Shown: positions 15,309 through 22,679 of the stretch, one piece after another
Numbering within the stretch: position 1 is the first letter of the stretch
Layout of the letters: the number at the start of each line of letters is the position of its first letter
Origin: a virus
IMG/VR virus record: IMGVR_UViG_3300021518_000048
Coordinates: 1 to 36,604 of that record
DNA length: 36,604 nt
Direction: 5' to 3' (one strand)
Notes under the pieces: generated by a model
Told to the model about the DNA's origin: nothing
What the model saw: only the letters and a program-made list of their open reading frames with translations
Databases searched by the model: none
Made by a program: the position numbers and the translations under genes

Positions 15309-16223
15309 TTAACCCTTACCAGTTGATCCGTAGATTAATTGCCAGAACGTAAAGCCCGCATTTCCACGCGCTTCAGCACCAAATAAAAACTCACCATCCA
15401 TAAATACACGTTCAGAAGAAAGGTCGGTTTGACTCACTAAATGTGCTTCTTCACGGTTTTGCCAAATTAGCGGTTTAATTGCTTGATCAACGTCCATTAA
15501 GAACCATGCATCAGGATCAGTAAGCGCACCAACTTCAAGAACTTCCGCAGCACCTTTATAGGGGTTTGGGTTGCCGTCTTTGAATTGGGTAGCTGTAACT
15601 AATGCACGGGCAATATCCCCTAGAGCTGGTGGAACAACCAACAAAGTTGGGTTTAAATCTAATGGATCACCGTTTTCATTAAGCAGTGAACGCATTGCAA
15701 TACGGGCAGCGCCGAAAGACTCTTGAGCAGCTTCTAGGCTTACAATTGATAATGGCTTAACGCCCTTATTACTTACGTTTTTTTTGCCAATTTTATGATT
15801 TGATGAAATCATCGGCTGACCATCAAAGCACTTGGTAACAAATGCATTGTTCAGCAATTTAAAGACTTGTTGGTTTGGTAGCTTTTTAGCTGATTTACCA
15901 GCCCCTTGCGCTTGAATTTTATAAGCCCCAAGTTGGTTATCATCTATACGATGCTTTTTAACGGCAATCGTTACTTGGAAAGCTTTGTTTTTAACTGCAT
16001 AACCGTGTTCCTCTAACTCCTGAATGGTTTTTTTACCCACCCATTCTGTCATGCTAGGGAACTCAGATACCCAACCGTAGTCGTTTTCTGAAGATGAACT
16101 TGGAACAACGGTTGCTACTTTTAAATACTGAACTTCAGTTTCTTTAAAAGCATTATTAAAGTCAGCACGTAAATTTGAATAAACTGCTTGTAATACTGCT
16201 GCTGTGACTTGCTTAATAATCAT
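15309..16223 (-). CDS. Major head protein (Mu gpT)
   Basis: The ATG at 16223 (AGGGG at a good distance, ATGA overlap with the preceding stop) gives 304 aa, close to Mu gpT. An ATG three codons upstream is too near the ribosome site. The sequence is the Mu-type major capsid protein with an HK97-like fold: VTAAVLQAVYSNLRADFNNA, then YGWVSEFPSMTEWVGKK, ELEEHGYAVKNKAFQVTIAV and a C-terminal GAEARGNAGFTFWQLIYGS. It should be the most abundant virion protein. Confidence 0.93.
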   Translation of the reverse strand: MIIKQVTAAVLQAVYSNLRADFNNAFKETEVQYLKVATVVPSSSSENDYGWVSEFPSMTEWVGKKTIQELEEHGYAVKNKAFQVTIAVKKHRIDDNQLGAYKIQAQGAGKSAKKLPNQQVFKLLNNAFVTKCFDGQPMISSNHKIGKKNVSNKGVKPLSIVSLEAAQESFGAARIAMRSLLNENGDPLDLNPTLLVVPPALGDIARALVTATQFKDGNPNPYKGAAEVLEVGALTDPDAWFLMDVDQAIKPLIWQNREEAHLVSQTDLSSERVFMDGEFLFGAEARGNAGFTFWQLIYGSTGKG

Positions 16224-16624
16224 TCTACCCATACCCCTTCATTTGAAATACCTACCACACGACCAGCTTTTGAACGTGTAGCACCGCCATCTGTTGCAGC
16301 AACCGTTTGGTTATCTTCGATAAAACAAACATCACCAAAATTCGCTTGAGTGACTGGATCGGTTGTACTGTTTTCAAATAGAAAAACTTCATTTGTACGA
16401 ACAGTGACCTCCATATCACCAGCCGCACCAGCGTTGTTGTTGGCTGTATCATCAAAACAACCCAAATAAATCAGGTTATTTGCTGTCGATCCCTCAACCG
16501 CATAGCCAGCAGCATTTACACATGCAATCAAGCCGACTTGAACCAACGTATTTGCCGCAACGGGTACTACAATTACTCCACGCCCACGACGTTTTGTATT
16601 ACGACCATCTGTAGAAGCAGTCAT
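16220..16624 (-). CDS. Mu gpJ-like head decoration / cement protein
   Basis: This 134-aa protein lies between protease I and capsid T, the place of decoration or cement proteins in Mu relatives. It is beta-rich (GVIVVPVAANTLVQVGLIA, NLIYLGCFDDTANNNAG, MEVTVRTNEVFLFEN). The N-terminus is basic (GRNTKRRGRG). Coupled to the protease (TAAATG) and to T (ATGA). The family name is inferred mainly from position and composition. Confidence 0.65.
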   Translation of the reverse strand: MTASTDGRNTKRRGRGVIVVPVAANTLVQVGLIACVNAAGYAVEGSTANNLIYLGCFDDTANNNAGAAGDMEVTVRTNEVFLFENSTTDPVTQANFGDVCFIEDNQTVAATDGGATRSKAGRVVGISNEGVWVE

Positions 16625-17179
16625 TTAACGAACTCCATTTTTTTCAATGAATTCCTTTGAATTACCAAATTGTTGGTTAATCCAATCGGCTTCATCATTG
16701 GTTTTTTGCTGTTGTTGGTGGTTAGCTGCAATCGTGTCTGTTTGCTTCCCACTTAATGCTTGGATTTTGGGAGCTGTGTTTAAGAAAGCTTTCAAAGCTT
16801 CAGGATTTGATTCGCTTAAATCTTTAGCCCAAGCTTTCATCCCATCGCCTAACAAACGACCATCACTACAAGCAGCGGTTATTAGAACTTCCATATCATT
16901 CGGCTTAGCAGCATTAAGCTTTGCGATTTCTGCCTGTAAGTCTGCTACAACACTAATAGGTACATATTTTGACAAGTCTGTTTGCTGACTATTAGCCGCT
17001 GCTCTGGTAGCAATAGCCACTCCAGTCGCTTCAAACAATGTTTGGGTTTGGGCTAAAGTTGTGCCAAAAGCACTATCAAACGATGTAAATAAGCTATTGG
17101 CTGCTGTTAAAACTTCGGCTTCTGTAGCATTTTCAGCCAGCCCAAGTTTTAGCAACATGAGTTTAATAAACTCATTCAT
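16625..17179 (-). CDS. Nested scaffold protein (Mu gpZ-like) within gene I
   Basis: In frame within the protease gene, an ATG at 17179 is preceded by GAGG with 8 bp spacing. The 184-aa product starts MNEFIKLMLLKLGLA and covers only the helical C-terminal part. Phage Mu makes its scaffold in the same way from the 3' part of I, so the nested start is inferred to be used. It shares the stop with the protease. Confidence 0.6.
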   Translation of the reverse strand: MNEFIKLMLLKLGLAENATEAEVLTAANSLFTSFDSAFGTTLAQTQTLFEATGVAIATRAAANSQQTDLSKYVPISVVADLQAEIAKLNAAKPNDMEVLITAACSDGRLLGDGMKAWAKDLSESNPEALKAFLNTAPKIQALSGKQTDTIAANHQQQQKTNDEADWINQQFGNSKEFIEKNGVR

Positions 17180-17692
17180 TGATAAATCCTCATCATTATT
17201 TTGAGCAAATAAATCCTGTGCTGCCGCTGCTAAAAGCTGTGGCAGTTCGTCAATATTCGGTGTGTTGGTTAAAGCGACACACAACAATCCAGTGACTTCA
17301 CCAGTCGTTGTATAAGTGAAAACGGGGGATAAATACTTATATTCTTCAGCATCAATAAAGCTTTGAGCTTTATCCGTCCATTTAAAATCTGTACTACATA
17401 AGCCGACTCCCTCTATATATGTGAATTCTTTTAACCATCCAGCCGCAGGCGCAGGTTGCCCACTTTCCTGTGCTTTGAGTGTCCCATGCTCATAATCAAT
17501 AACCATATCGATGCGGCGGCTATTTAAGACAGCAGCAATCTGACGACCACGATCAGGTGTTAAGAACCATGTGAAAGCTTCAACTGGACGACCATCTATC
17601 CCCTTAAAGTTGCCTTCGGGGATAATGACCAGCCGTTGCTCGGACAGGTTAAGGGCGGATGCGCATGCAGCGACTAAAAGTTTTGTTTTCAT
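16625..17692 (-). CDS. Prohead protease with scaffold tail (Mu gpI)
   Basis: At 355 aa this is the Mu I family. The N-terminal ~160 residues form the protease: TWFLTPDRGRQIAAVLNSRR near 41-60, VIDYEHGTLKAQESGQPAPA near 64-83, then YKYLSPVFTYTTTGEV and LTNTPNIDELP, all characteristic. The C-terminal half is helical scaffold that is removed during head maturation. An internal ATG at 17179 with GAGG upstream would give a free scaffold, as in Mu I/Z. The gene is first after the dyad at 17731-17742. Confidence 0.9.
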   Translation of the reverse strand: MKTKLLVAACASALNLSEQRLVIIPEGNFKGIDGRPVEAFTWFLTPDRGRQIAAVLNSRRIDMVIDYEHGTLKAQESGQPAPAAGWLKEFTYIEGVGLCSTDFKWTDKAQSFIDAEEYKYLSPVFTYTTTGEVTGLLCVALTNTPNIDELPQLLAAAAQDLFAQNNDEDLSMNEFIKLMLLKLGLAENATEAEVLTAANSLFTSFDSAFGTTLAQTQTLFEATGVAIATRAAANSQQTDLSKYVPISVVADLQAEIAKLNAAKPNDMEVLITAACSDGRLLGDGMKAWAKDLSESNPEALKAFLNTAPKIQALSGKQTDTIAANHQQQQKTNDEADWINQQFGNSKEFIEKNGVR

Positions 17693-17722
17693 GTCTCAAG
17701 AATGACAGAGACAAAAAGGGCG

Positions 17723-17742
17723 GTTTAGATGGAACTAGTTCC
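17723..17742 (-). promoter_or_regulatory. Late promoter activator dyad (upstream of protease I)
   Basis: The perfect palindrome GGAACTAGTTCC (17731-17742) is followed on the minus strand by ATCTAAAC. It lies about 40 bp upstream of the protease start. No convincing -10 is visible. Mu has a late promoter (PI) at the same gene. Confidence 0.65.
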
Positions 17743-17836
17743 AATAGTTTTTGATTTTTAAAAGCTAATAAGATGCGATTTAAGACATGAATAAATATCA
17801 AAGCTATCATTTATCATTTTTATTCTTATCAAAGTT

Positions 17837-17865
17837 TCTAACGCCTATCTAACGCAATCTAACGC
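17837..17865 (+). repeat. Three direct copies of TCTAACGC
   Basis: Copies begin at 17837, 17848 and 17858, so the spacing is 11 and 10 bp, about one helical turn. They lie in non-coding DNA between gpG and the late promoter. The core TCTAACG also occurs in the hairpin at 22340-22375 and the early leader inverted repeat near 34063. Confidence 0.7.
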
Positions 17866-17887
17866 TAGTTTTATTTGTTATGCGAGC

Positions 17888-18331
17888 TTATAAAATACTT
17901 TTTAGATATAAATCTATCGTTTCAGCGACTTCAACATAGGCTTCTTGTTGTAAATTTCCGTTTGAGTCCATCGGTAAATATGGACGAGCTTTGATTTTTA
18001 CTTTATGTCCACGACCAGCCATTCCACCGAATTGATGAATCGCTGCATAAACTTTATTAGAACCGACACCAGCATGATCTGCGCCATGAAATGCGGTTAA
18101 GCTTCCAGCAAGCTGCCCCGATACTTGCAGAATTTTTCCAGCTTTACGTTTTGCGGCATAAGCAGTGCTGAGACCAGCCCACTTGGGGCGACCCTCAGCA
18201 TTAAAATTTTCTTCAGTAACATTCAACAGCGTCATAGAAATACGCTGCATAAGCTGGGTTGTGTCGGCTAGTTTGTCGGCAGCATCTTCTAATTTTTGTT
18301 GTAAAGCAGAATCGTCGATGATGATTTGCAT
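17888..18331 (-). CDS. Virion morphogenesis protein (Mu gpG)
   Basis: This 147-aa protein has the phage virion morphogenesis / tail completion pattern: LEDAADKLADTTQLMQRISM near 12-31, ENFNAEGRPKWAGLSTAYAA near 41-60, KILQVSGQLAGSLTA near 65-79, and a C-terminal PYLPMDSNGN. Mu gpG and P2 gpS relatives act in tail completion or head-tail joining. The ATG overlaps the stop of the 97-aa gene before it (TAATG). Confidence 0.88.
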   Translation of the reverse strand: MQIIIDDSALQQKLEDAADKLADTTQLMQRISMTLLNVTEENFNAEGRPKWAGLSTAYAAKRKAGKILQVSGQLAGSLTAFHGADHAGVGSNKVYAAIHQFGGMAGRGHKVKIKARPYLPMDSNGNLQQEAYVEVAETIDLYLKSIL

Positions 18332-18624
18332 TAATAAATAACAATCTCAGAATGATCAGAATTAACAACTGGAACGGGCAATTGTTCACAGCTAAAACCC
18401 AAGAAATTAAGAACTAGGGCAAACTGGTCATTATTTTTTAAAGGTTCAGTGACAGGAAAATTCACGCCATTGATAGCATGGGCGATATAACCGTCTTCAA
18501 TTGCATATTGAGCGAGTTTAGTAATTTGACGGATGATTTCATCATCACCAGCAAGCTTGCCTGTGGCTTGATCCCATGCTAAAGAGACAACAGGAAAATC
18601 ATCATGTTTTAATTCAATATCCAT
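18331..18624 (-). CDS. Small phage protein between gpF and gpG
   Basis: This 97-aa acidic protein is not recognised. It contains VSLAWDQATGKLAGDDEII near 13-31 and a helix with ITKLAQYAIEDGYIAHA, ending in a hydrophobic strand pair. It lies between F (stop at 18634, 9 bp before this ATG at 18624) and G, to which it is coupled by TAATG. Conserved position in the head operon suggests a virion or assembly role. Confidence 0.7.
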   Translation of the reverse strand: MDIELKHDDFPVVSLAWDQATGKLAGDDEIIRQITKLAQYAIEDGYIAHAINGVNFPVTEPLKNNDQFALVLNFLGFSCEQLPVPVVNSDHSEIVIY

Positions 18625-18633
18625 ACTGCCTCC

Positions 18634-20226
18634 TTATAAACAGTGAAATAAGATACCTAAAGCTAATTCTAGCATACGCGTATCTTTTTTATACATATCA
18701 AATAACATTTTAGCATCACGTCTTTCAACACCCAAGATTGTCTGCAATGACATGGTCATAACTTCTAACGCTTCATGTCCAACCGATTGTTTATATTCTT
18801 TGCCAAAGTATGCATTCACATAACCATCGGGCTTTGCAACCTCTGACGCTGGATAGCTTTTAATGCCAGTTAGATCACTGAGTTTTTGCAACTTTTCATG
18901 CTTAGTGCGTAGTCGATGCTCTTGTTGAAATAAGTCATCAAGATCAGGACGTGCGGCTTGGATTCGGTGCGCGAACTCATGTACTGCTGTACTGATATTA
19001 CCCGCCATGATAAAGCCTTCGCCTTTTTCTGTTCTTAAAACCCCAAACTTTGGCAAACGTACTGTTTCAGCTTTTTGAGATGTATAAGCCCAACCGCGAT
19101 CATTGCTGAATTTGACATTCAGCTTGCCGTATTCATTTGCTGCTTTCACCCACGAAGCGGGGTATCCCTTTGTGGCTTCTTGCATCATATTTTTAGCTTG
19201 CGCACCGCCTTTAATTTCAGCTTTGACTGTGCCAGCCTGCCGAGTTCGCTCTAATTCTCTAACGACCCATTTTTGCACTTTTTCATGATGCTCTAAATAA
19301 TCCACTGGTGACTTAGCTGACTCTAAAATCTCTTTGATGCTTTTATTTGCTGTCGCTGGAATATTCAAAACATCATTTAAACGTTGCTGACCAAGCTTAA
19401 CAAAATCATCGACTGTGGCATTGCTAGGGCTAAAAACGGGATGCTCTGGTAACTGTTTAATAATATCGGGGGCAGTCTTTTTAATTAGTTGAGTGGTTGC
19501 ACCAGTAGACGGGGCAGCATTAAACCCCGCATCAGTTTTAAACGGAATCTCCATACTCGGCAATTTAAGCCGCGTAATATTTGCCGATTCATTATGAGCA
19601 ACGCTCACAACGTCAGTAAATAAATGTCCTTCGCTTGACTCGATTGTATAGCCGCCACGCTCAACTGATCCAGCGGTCATTGGTGAAACACGACAACGGC
19701 AATTCCAGCCACAAGGCGGAAAGATCGTATCCCATGCGGGATCATCAGCTCGCATGACGCGACCGTGCAATGCTCGATGCGCTGGACGAGTCCGATTGTC
19801 CATAATGGCAATATAACGCCAATATGGGTGCGTATCCGTTGCTTGAAGCATTTCATGCCGACGACCCGCCATGTATGCAGCTTGCAAGTTTGTACGATAA
19901 ATGGTCTCAAGCCGCCACGGATTACCCATGTCACGCCCAGTATCATCTTTACCCCACCAGCCCTTTTTTTTCAGCGTAGGCGTAATATTGTTACGCCATT
20001 CCTCTAATGTTAGACCTTTCTTCTGAGCATCAATTAACGATTGCTTAATGTCGCCCAGCAAGTCGATCCGCGCTAGGTTTGCAACTGTAAAAGCTTGGTT
20101 ATGAGCAGCGTCACGTATGTCATACCAATTTTTTGTAGGTACAAGTTGCTTATTTTCTAAGTACTGAATCGCAACATCAGGTGGCTGACCAAAAAAGCCA
20201 TGTAAGGTTTTAGAATCTAACGGCAT
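18634..20226 (-). CDS. Minor head protein (Mu gpF) with C-terminal zincin-like motif
   Basis: The ATG at 20226 overlaps the portal stop (TAATG) and gives 530 aa. The N-terminal ~210 residues are the Mu F / SPP1 gp7 head morphogenesis domain: WRLETIYRTNLQAAYMAGRR, YWRYIAIMDNRTRPAHRALH, and FPPCGWNCRCRVSPMT, the conserved Cys-rich signature. These proteins sit inside the head at the portal. The C-terminal region carries AVHEFAHRIQ (HExxH at 416-420) and, about 70 residues later, GHEALEVM, which could give the third ligand of a zinc metallopeptidase. Such C-terminal toxin-like or enzymatic domains occur on F proteins. Activity is inferred only. Confidence 0.9.
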   Translation of the reverse strand: MPLDSKTLHGFFGQPPDVAIQYLENKQLVPTKNWYDIRDAAHNQAFTVANLARIDLLGDIKQSLIDAQKKGLTLEEWRNNITPTLKKKGWWGKDDTGRDMGNPWRLETIYRTNLQAAYMAGRRHEMLQATDTHPYWRYIAIMDNRTRPAHRALHGRVMRADDPAWDTIFPPCGWNCRCRVSPMTAGSVERGGYTIESSEGHLFTDVVSVAHNESANITRLKLPSMEIPFKTDAGFNAAPSTGATTQLIKKTAPDIIKQLPEHPVFSPSNATVDDFVKLGQQRLNDVLNIPATANKSIKEILESAKSPVDYLEHHEKVQKWVVRELERTRQAGTVKAEIKGGAQAKNMMQEATKGYPASWVKAANEYGKLNVKFSNDRGWAYTSQKAETVRLPKFGVLRTEKGEGFIMAGNISTAVHEFAHRIQAARPDLDDLFQQEHRLRTKHEKLQKLSDLTGIKSYPASEVAKPDGYVNAYFGKEYKQSVGHEALEVMTMSLQTILGVERRDAKMLFDMYKKDTRMLELALGILFHCL

Positions 20227-21800
20227 TATTGCAACTCCGCTTGAGCAGAAATTGCACCCCATGCTTCAGCCGCAAATAACAAACTTGCAAGCATCTCTTG
20301 CATCTGATCCGCTGAACGATCAGGGCTGATATTCGCAAGAATGCCTAAAGCATCATCAATCGTTGTTGCCGTTTCTAATTTCTTCAGCACAGACTGAATC
20401 ATGACTTGCGCTTGAGCATTGAGCTGTCCAGCATCCAACTGATTAATTGCATCATCTAACGCGACTTGATCCTGAAATAGTTCTGTCTGAAGTTGTTGAG
20501 ACAATGCAGCTAAACGAAAGCCTTTAAATTGCTGGTTGTTTGCAGCAATGCTTTGCTGACTTGCGCGAGATAAAACCGCTGTGTTTTTATCTTTAGGCAT
20601 CGGAATGCCTAGTTTTTCATGTGCCCAATCAGCGGGGATTTGCATTCCAACGTCAACTAATTCAGGCAATGCTTTACTGTAAATCTCAATATCTTCAATG
20701 TCGTTAGTATCAAATTTAAACTTTGGATAACGATCTTTACTGATATTAGGGCGATTCAAACGCATTAAATAATCAATTAAAGAGCCATTAAACGAGCGGG
20801 CTAATTGCTTTGCATCTGATTTTGTTAATGTCTTAAAACCGTGTTCATGTGTTTTAGATTGAGCATTCGTACTTGTTTTGCCATCTGCTTGGCTAAGTAA
20901 TGTTCCACCGACAATGATTTTCGATTCAGTTTGTTCACACCACTTAATGAAACCCATGTGATTTTCGGTGTCACCGTCAGCAGCTTTCTCAAAATCAATT
21001 TTCATCCCTTGTGGGATGATACCTCCCGCATCTCGTCCAATGCTTAAAACCGCTTTTAATAGCGTCCATTTTTCTTCTTTAGTCGCACCCGCTGGATATG
21101 AACCAACACGGAGCGGCAAGCCATAAATTTCTAAAAACTCTAAAATGTCTTTAACACCGTAGTTTTTAAATAAGTACGGATAACATAAAACACGGTGTAA
21201 ACCTGAACGGGAAATATAGCCCGACTTCGCTTTATGGAAATGGTTCAGCCAGCCATAATCCCAAAACTCAGCGCCATCAACTGAGTAATCATTAAGCCTT
21301 AACTCATTCGGTTTATTTAACGGTGTTTTAAAATCACGGGCTAAGCAATGCTCAAATGAGGCGGGCAGAATTAAACTACCGACCCGTTGCCATTCGATTG
21401 TTTGGCAACTATAACCATGACCGATTGCATCCATTGCATCAAAAATTACGGTTTCGAAATCTTCAATATCATCAACCCATTCATGTACTTCAGCCGCCAA
21501 TTTTATTTCTTCTGTTGACGCATTTTTAGGCGGTATTACCGACCATTCAAGACACTTAACAGCTTGTTTTCGTTTATCTAATTCGCTGAAAATATGACCG
21601 TCACGTTCTTCCATGTCTGCACCTAAATCAGCTTGTGCAGTCAAGTCACCAGCTTCAGCAGCTCGTAACAGTTGATTTAAACGTGCAGGCGTTAGACCTA
21701 GCGCAGGGTGTTCTTGCTGATTGATCCAGCCAATGTCGGCTGTTTGCGGGGCATCCAAAGCAGCACGATTGTCTTTAGACTTTTTGTCTTTCTTAGCCAT
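20226..21800 (-). CDS. Portal protein (Mu gp29, DUF935)
   Basis: This 524-aa protein has the DUF935 pattern: WINQQEHPALGLTPARLNQL near 25-44, ADMEERDGHIFSELDKRKQA near 64-83, AMDAIGHGYSCQTIEWQ, and GLPLRVGSYPAGATKEEKW in the middle. The dodecameric portal is the DNA gate and terminase docking site. The first 20 residues are very Lys/Asp-rich. The ATG at 21800 lacks a clear Shine-Dalgarno and sits 5 bp after a 10-bp-stem hairpin (21806-21829). Confidence 0.93.
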   Translation of the reverse strand: MAKKDKKSKDNRAALDAPQTADIGWINQQEHPALGLTPARLNQLLRAAEAGDLTAQADLGADMEERDGHIFSELDKRKQAVKCLEWSVIPPKNASTEEIKLAAEVHEWVDDIEDFETVIFDAMDAIGHGYSCQTIEWQRVGSLILPASFEHCLARDFKTPLNKPNELRLNDYSVDGAEFWDYGWLNHFHKAKSGYISRSGLHRVLCYPYLFKNYGVKDILEFLEIYGLPLRVGSYPAGATKEEKWTLLKAVLSIGRDAGGIIPQGMKIDFEKAADGDTENHMGFIKWCEQTESKIIVGGTLLSQADGKTSTNAQSKTHEHGFKTLTKSDAKQLARSFNGSLIDYLMRLNRPNISKDRYPKFKFDTNDIEDIEIYSKALPELVDVGMQIPADWAHEKLGIPMPKDKNTAVLSRASQQSIAANNQQFKGFRLAALSQQLQTELFQDQVALDDAINQLDAGQLNAQAQVMIQSVLKKLETATTIDDALGILANISPDRSADQMQEMLASLLFAAEAWGAISAQAELQ

Positions 21801-21805
21801 GAAAA

Positions 21806-21829
21806 AATGCCAATATCAGTATTGGCATT
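21806..21829 (-). repeat. Hairpin in the leader of the portal gene
   Basis: AATGCCAATA (21806-21815), loop TCAG, TATTGGCATT (21820-21829), a perfect 10-bp stem. On the minus strand it is followed by TTTTTTC and then the portal ATG. It looks like a terminator yet stands between the late-promoter dyad and the gene. It may be a 5' mRNA stabiliser, or control read-through. Confidence 0.75.
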
Positions 21830-21853
21830 ATTTTTGATGGAATGGATTTTATT

Positions 21854-21873
21854 GTTTAGATGGAACGACTTCC
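21854..21873 (-). promoter_or_regulatory. Late promoter activator dyad (upstream of portal)
   Basis: GGAAGTCGTTCC on the minus strand (21873-21862) followed by ATCTAAAC. Outer half sites match the other four copies while the four central bases differ. It is about 60 bp before the portal start. No clear -10 hexamer at the usual distance. Confidence 0.6.
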
Positions 21874-21948
21874 TTTAACTTTCCAAAAAATCAGAAATAA
21901 ACTAGATTGTGTAAATCAAAACTTAACATTAATTAATTGAGTAGAAAT

Positions 21949-22323
21949 ATGAGTTCTTATTTTGTTCCTGTTTACCGTAAAGATATTGGTCGATCTGTTG
22001 AATTATTAGCATATTTAAAGCCAATGACTGCACATATCGGCTATCCTGAACTTGGTAAAATATATGATTGGTTGAAAGACCAAATAAATGATGAATTAGA
22101 TGAAAACCCAATTGAATGTCAAAGCATAGAGTTGAAAATCATATATGAAATACCACAAGCATACTTTCAACTTTGGAATAAGCAAACTAGATTGACTTTT
22201 GAAGAAAGAATATCAAATGCTGAGATGCAGCAGCTATTAGATAAACATAGAGTTTTTAATGTAAACATTACATTAAATGAATACCAAGAAGAAAATACCC
22301 CAATACCTCGCTTGTTTTGGTAA
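21949..22323 (+). CDS. Unknown accessory protein on the opposite strand (moron)
   Basis: I do not recognise this 124-aa protein. It is the only plus-strand gene between Ner and the fibre end, sitting between portal and terminase, where the Mu core has none. The start is the ATG at 21949; a TTG four codons earlier is less likely. It mixes helices (KIYDWLKDQINDELDENP) and strands (SIELKIIYEIP; FNVNITLNEY), is acidic overall and has no signal peptide or membrane segment. A 15-bp-stem hairpin follows its stop. Expression in the lysogen and a conversion or defence-related role are plausible, but nothing in the sequence proves it. Confidence 0.65.
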   Translation: MSSYFVPVYRKDIGRSVELLAYLKPMTAHIGYPELGKIYDWLKDQINDELDENPIECQSIELKIIYEIPQAYFQLWNKQTRLTFEERISNAEMQQLLDKHRVFNVNITLNEYQEENTPIPRLFW

Positions 22324-22339
22324 AAATAAGATTTAGGTT

Positions 22340-22375
22340 GGTGGCGTTAGATTGTTCCCGCAATCTAACGCCACC
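22340..22375. terminator. Long perfect hairpin between convergent genes
   Basis: GGTGGCGTTAGATTG (22340-22354), loop TTCCCG, and the exact complement (22361-22375). It lies between the plus-strand moron and the minus-strand small gene, where a bidirectional terminator is expected. No T run follows on either strand, so its terminator role is uncertain. Confidence 0.6.
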
Positions 22376-22384
22376 CCATTTCAA

Positions 22385-22663
22385 TTAAAGTAAAATAATT
22401 TGAGCTAAATCCTTTTTAGTAATTTTAGAATCGCCCATGAAATCTTTATAATCTTTAACAGTGAAAAAGACTTCTTCTTCACCAAGCTGATTGGTGTCAT
22501 CTTCACCTTTTTCAACAAAGGCTTTATTTCGAAATTTCATATAGTTGTCAAAACCTATATATTTCTCACCATTTTCATCCCAAAGAAAAACTTGCTGATC
22601 AGCAAGGTCAGGATTCTTTTCAAGAAAATTATTCAAATTTTCAACTAAGGTTTTTAAATTCAT
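22385..22663 (-). CDS. Small acidic protein downstream of terminase
   Basis: The ATG at 22663 with AGAGGA upstream gives 92 aa; an upstream start inside the terminase frame is not needed. The protein is acidic and mostly helical (LKTLVENLNNFLEKNPDLAD, then QVFLWDENGEKYIGF, EEEVFFTVKDYKDFMGD). Not recognised. It lies 16 bp after the terminase stop, is read with the late genes, and faces the plus-strand moron across a hairpin. The pair looks like an accessory insertion between terminase and portal. Confidence 0.7.
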   Translation of the reverse strand: MNLKTLVENLNNFLEKNPDLADQQVFLWDENGEKYIGFDNYMKFRNKAFVEKGEDDTNQLGEEEVFFTVKDYKDFMGDSKITKKDLAQIILL

Positions 22664-22679
22664 TTTTGTTTCCTCTTGG

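Larger units (their letters stand above)
17693..17887. other. Intergenic region between gpG and protease I
   Basis: About 195 bp without a credible gene. It holds the late-promoter dyad (17731-17742) and three direct copies of TCTAACGC at 17837, 17848 and 17858. In several Pseudomonas Mu-like phages accessory genes, including anti-CRISPRs, are inserted at the equivalent site between G and I; here it is empty. Confidence 0.75.

Noticed and set aside
17743-17887. Hidden anti-CRISPR gene between gpG and protease I.
   Set aside because: No reading frame of useful length with a ribosome site exists on either strand in this gap.
18634-20262. Longer N-terminus for gpF beginning MGCNFCSSGVAIM.
   Set aside because: It would overlap the portal gene, while the ATG at 20226 gives the usual TAATG coupling and the expected family start.
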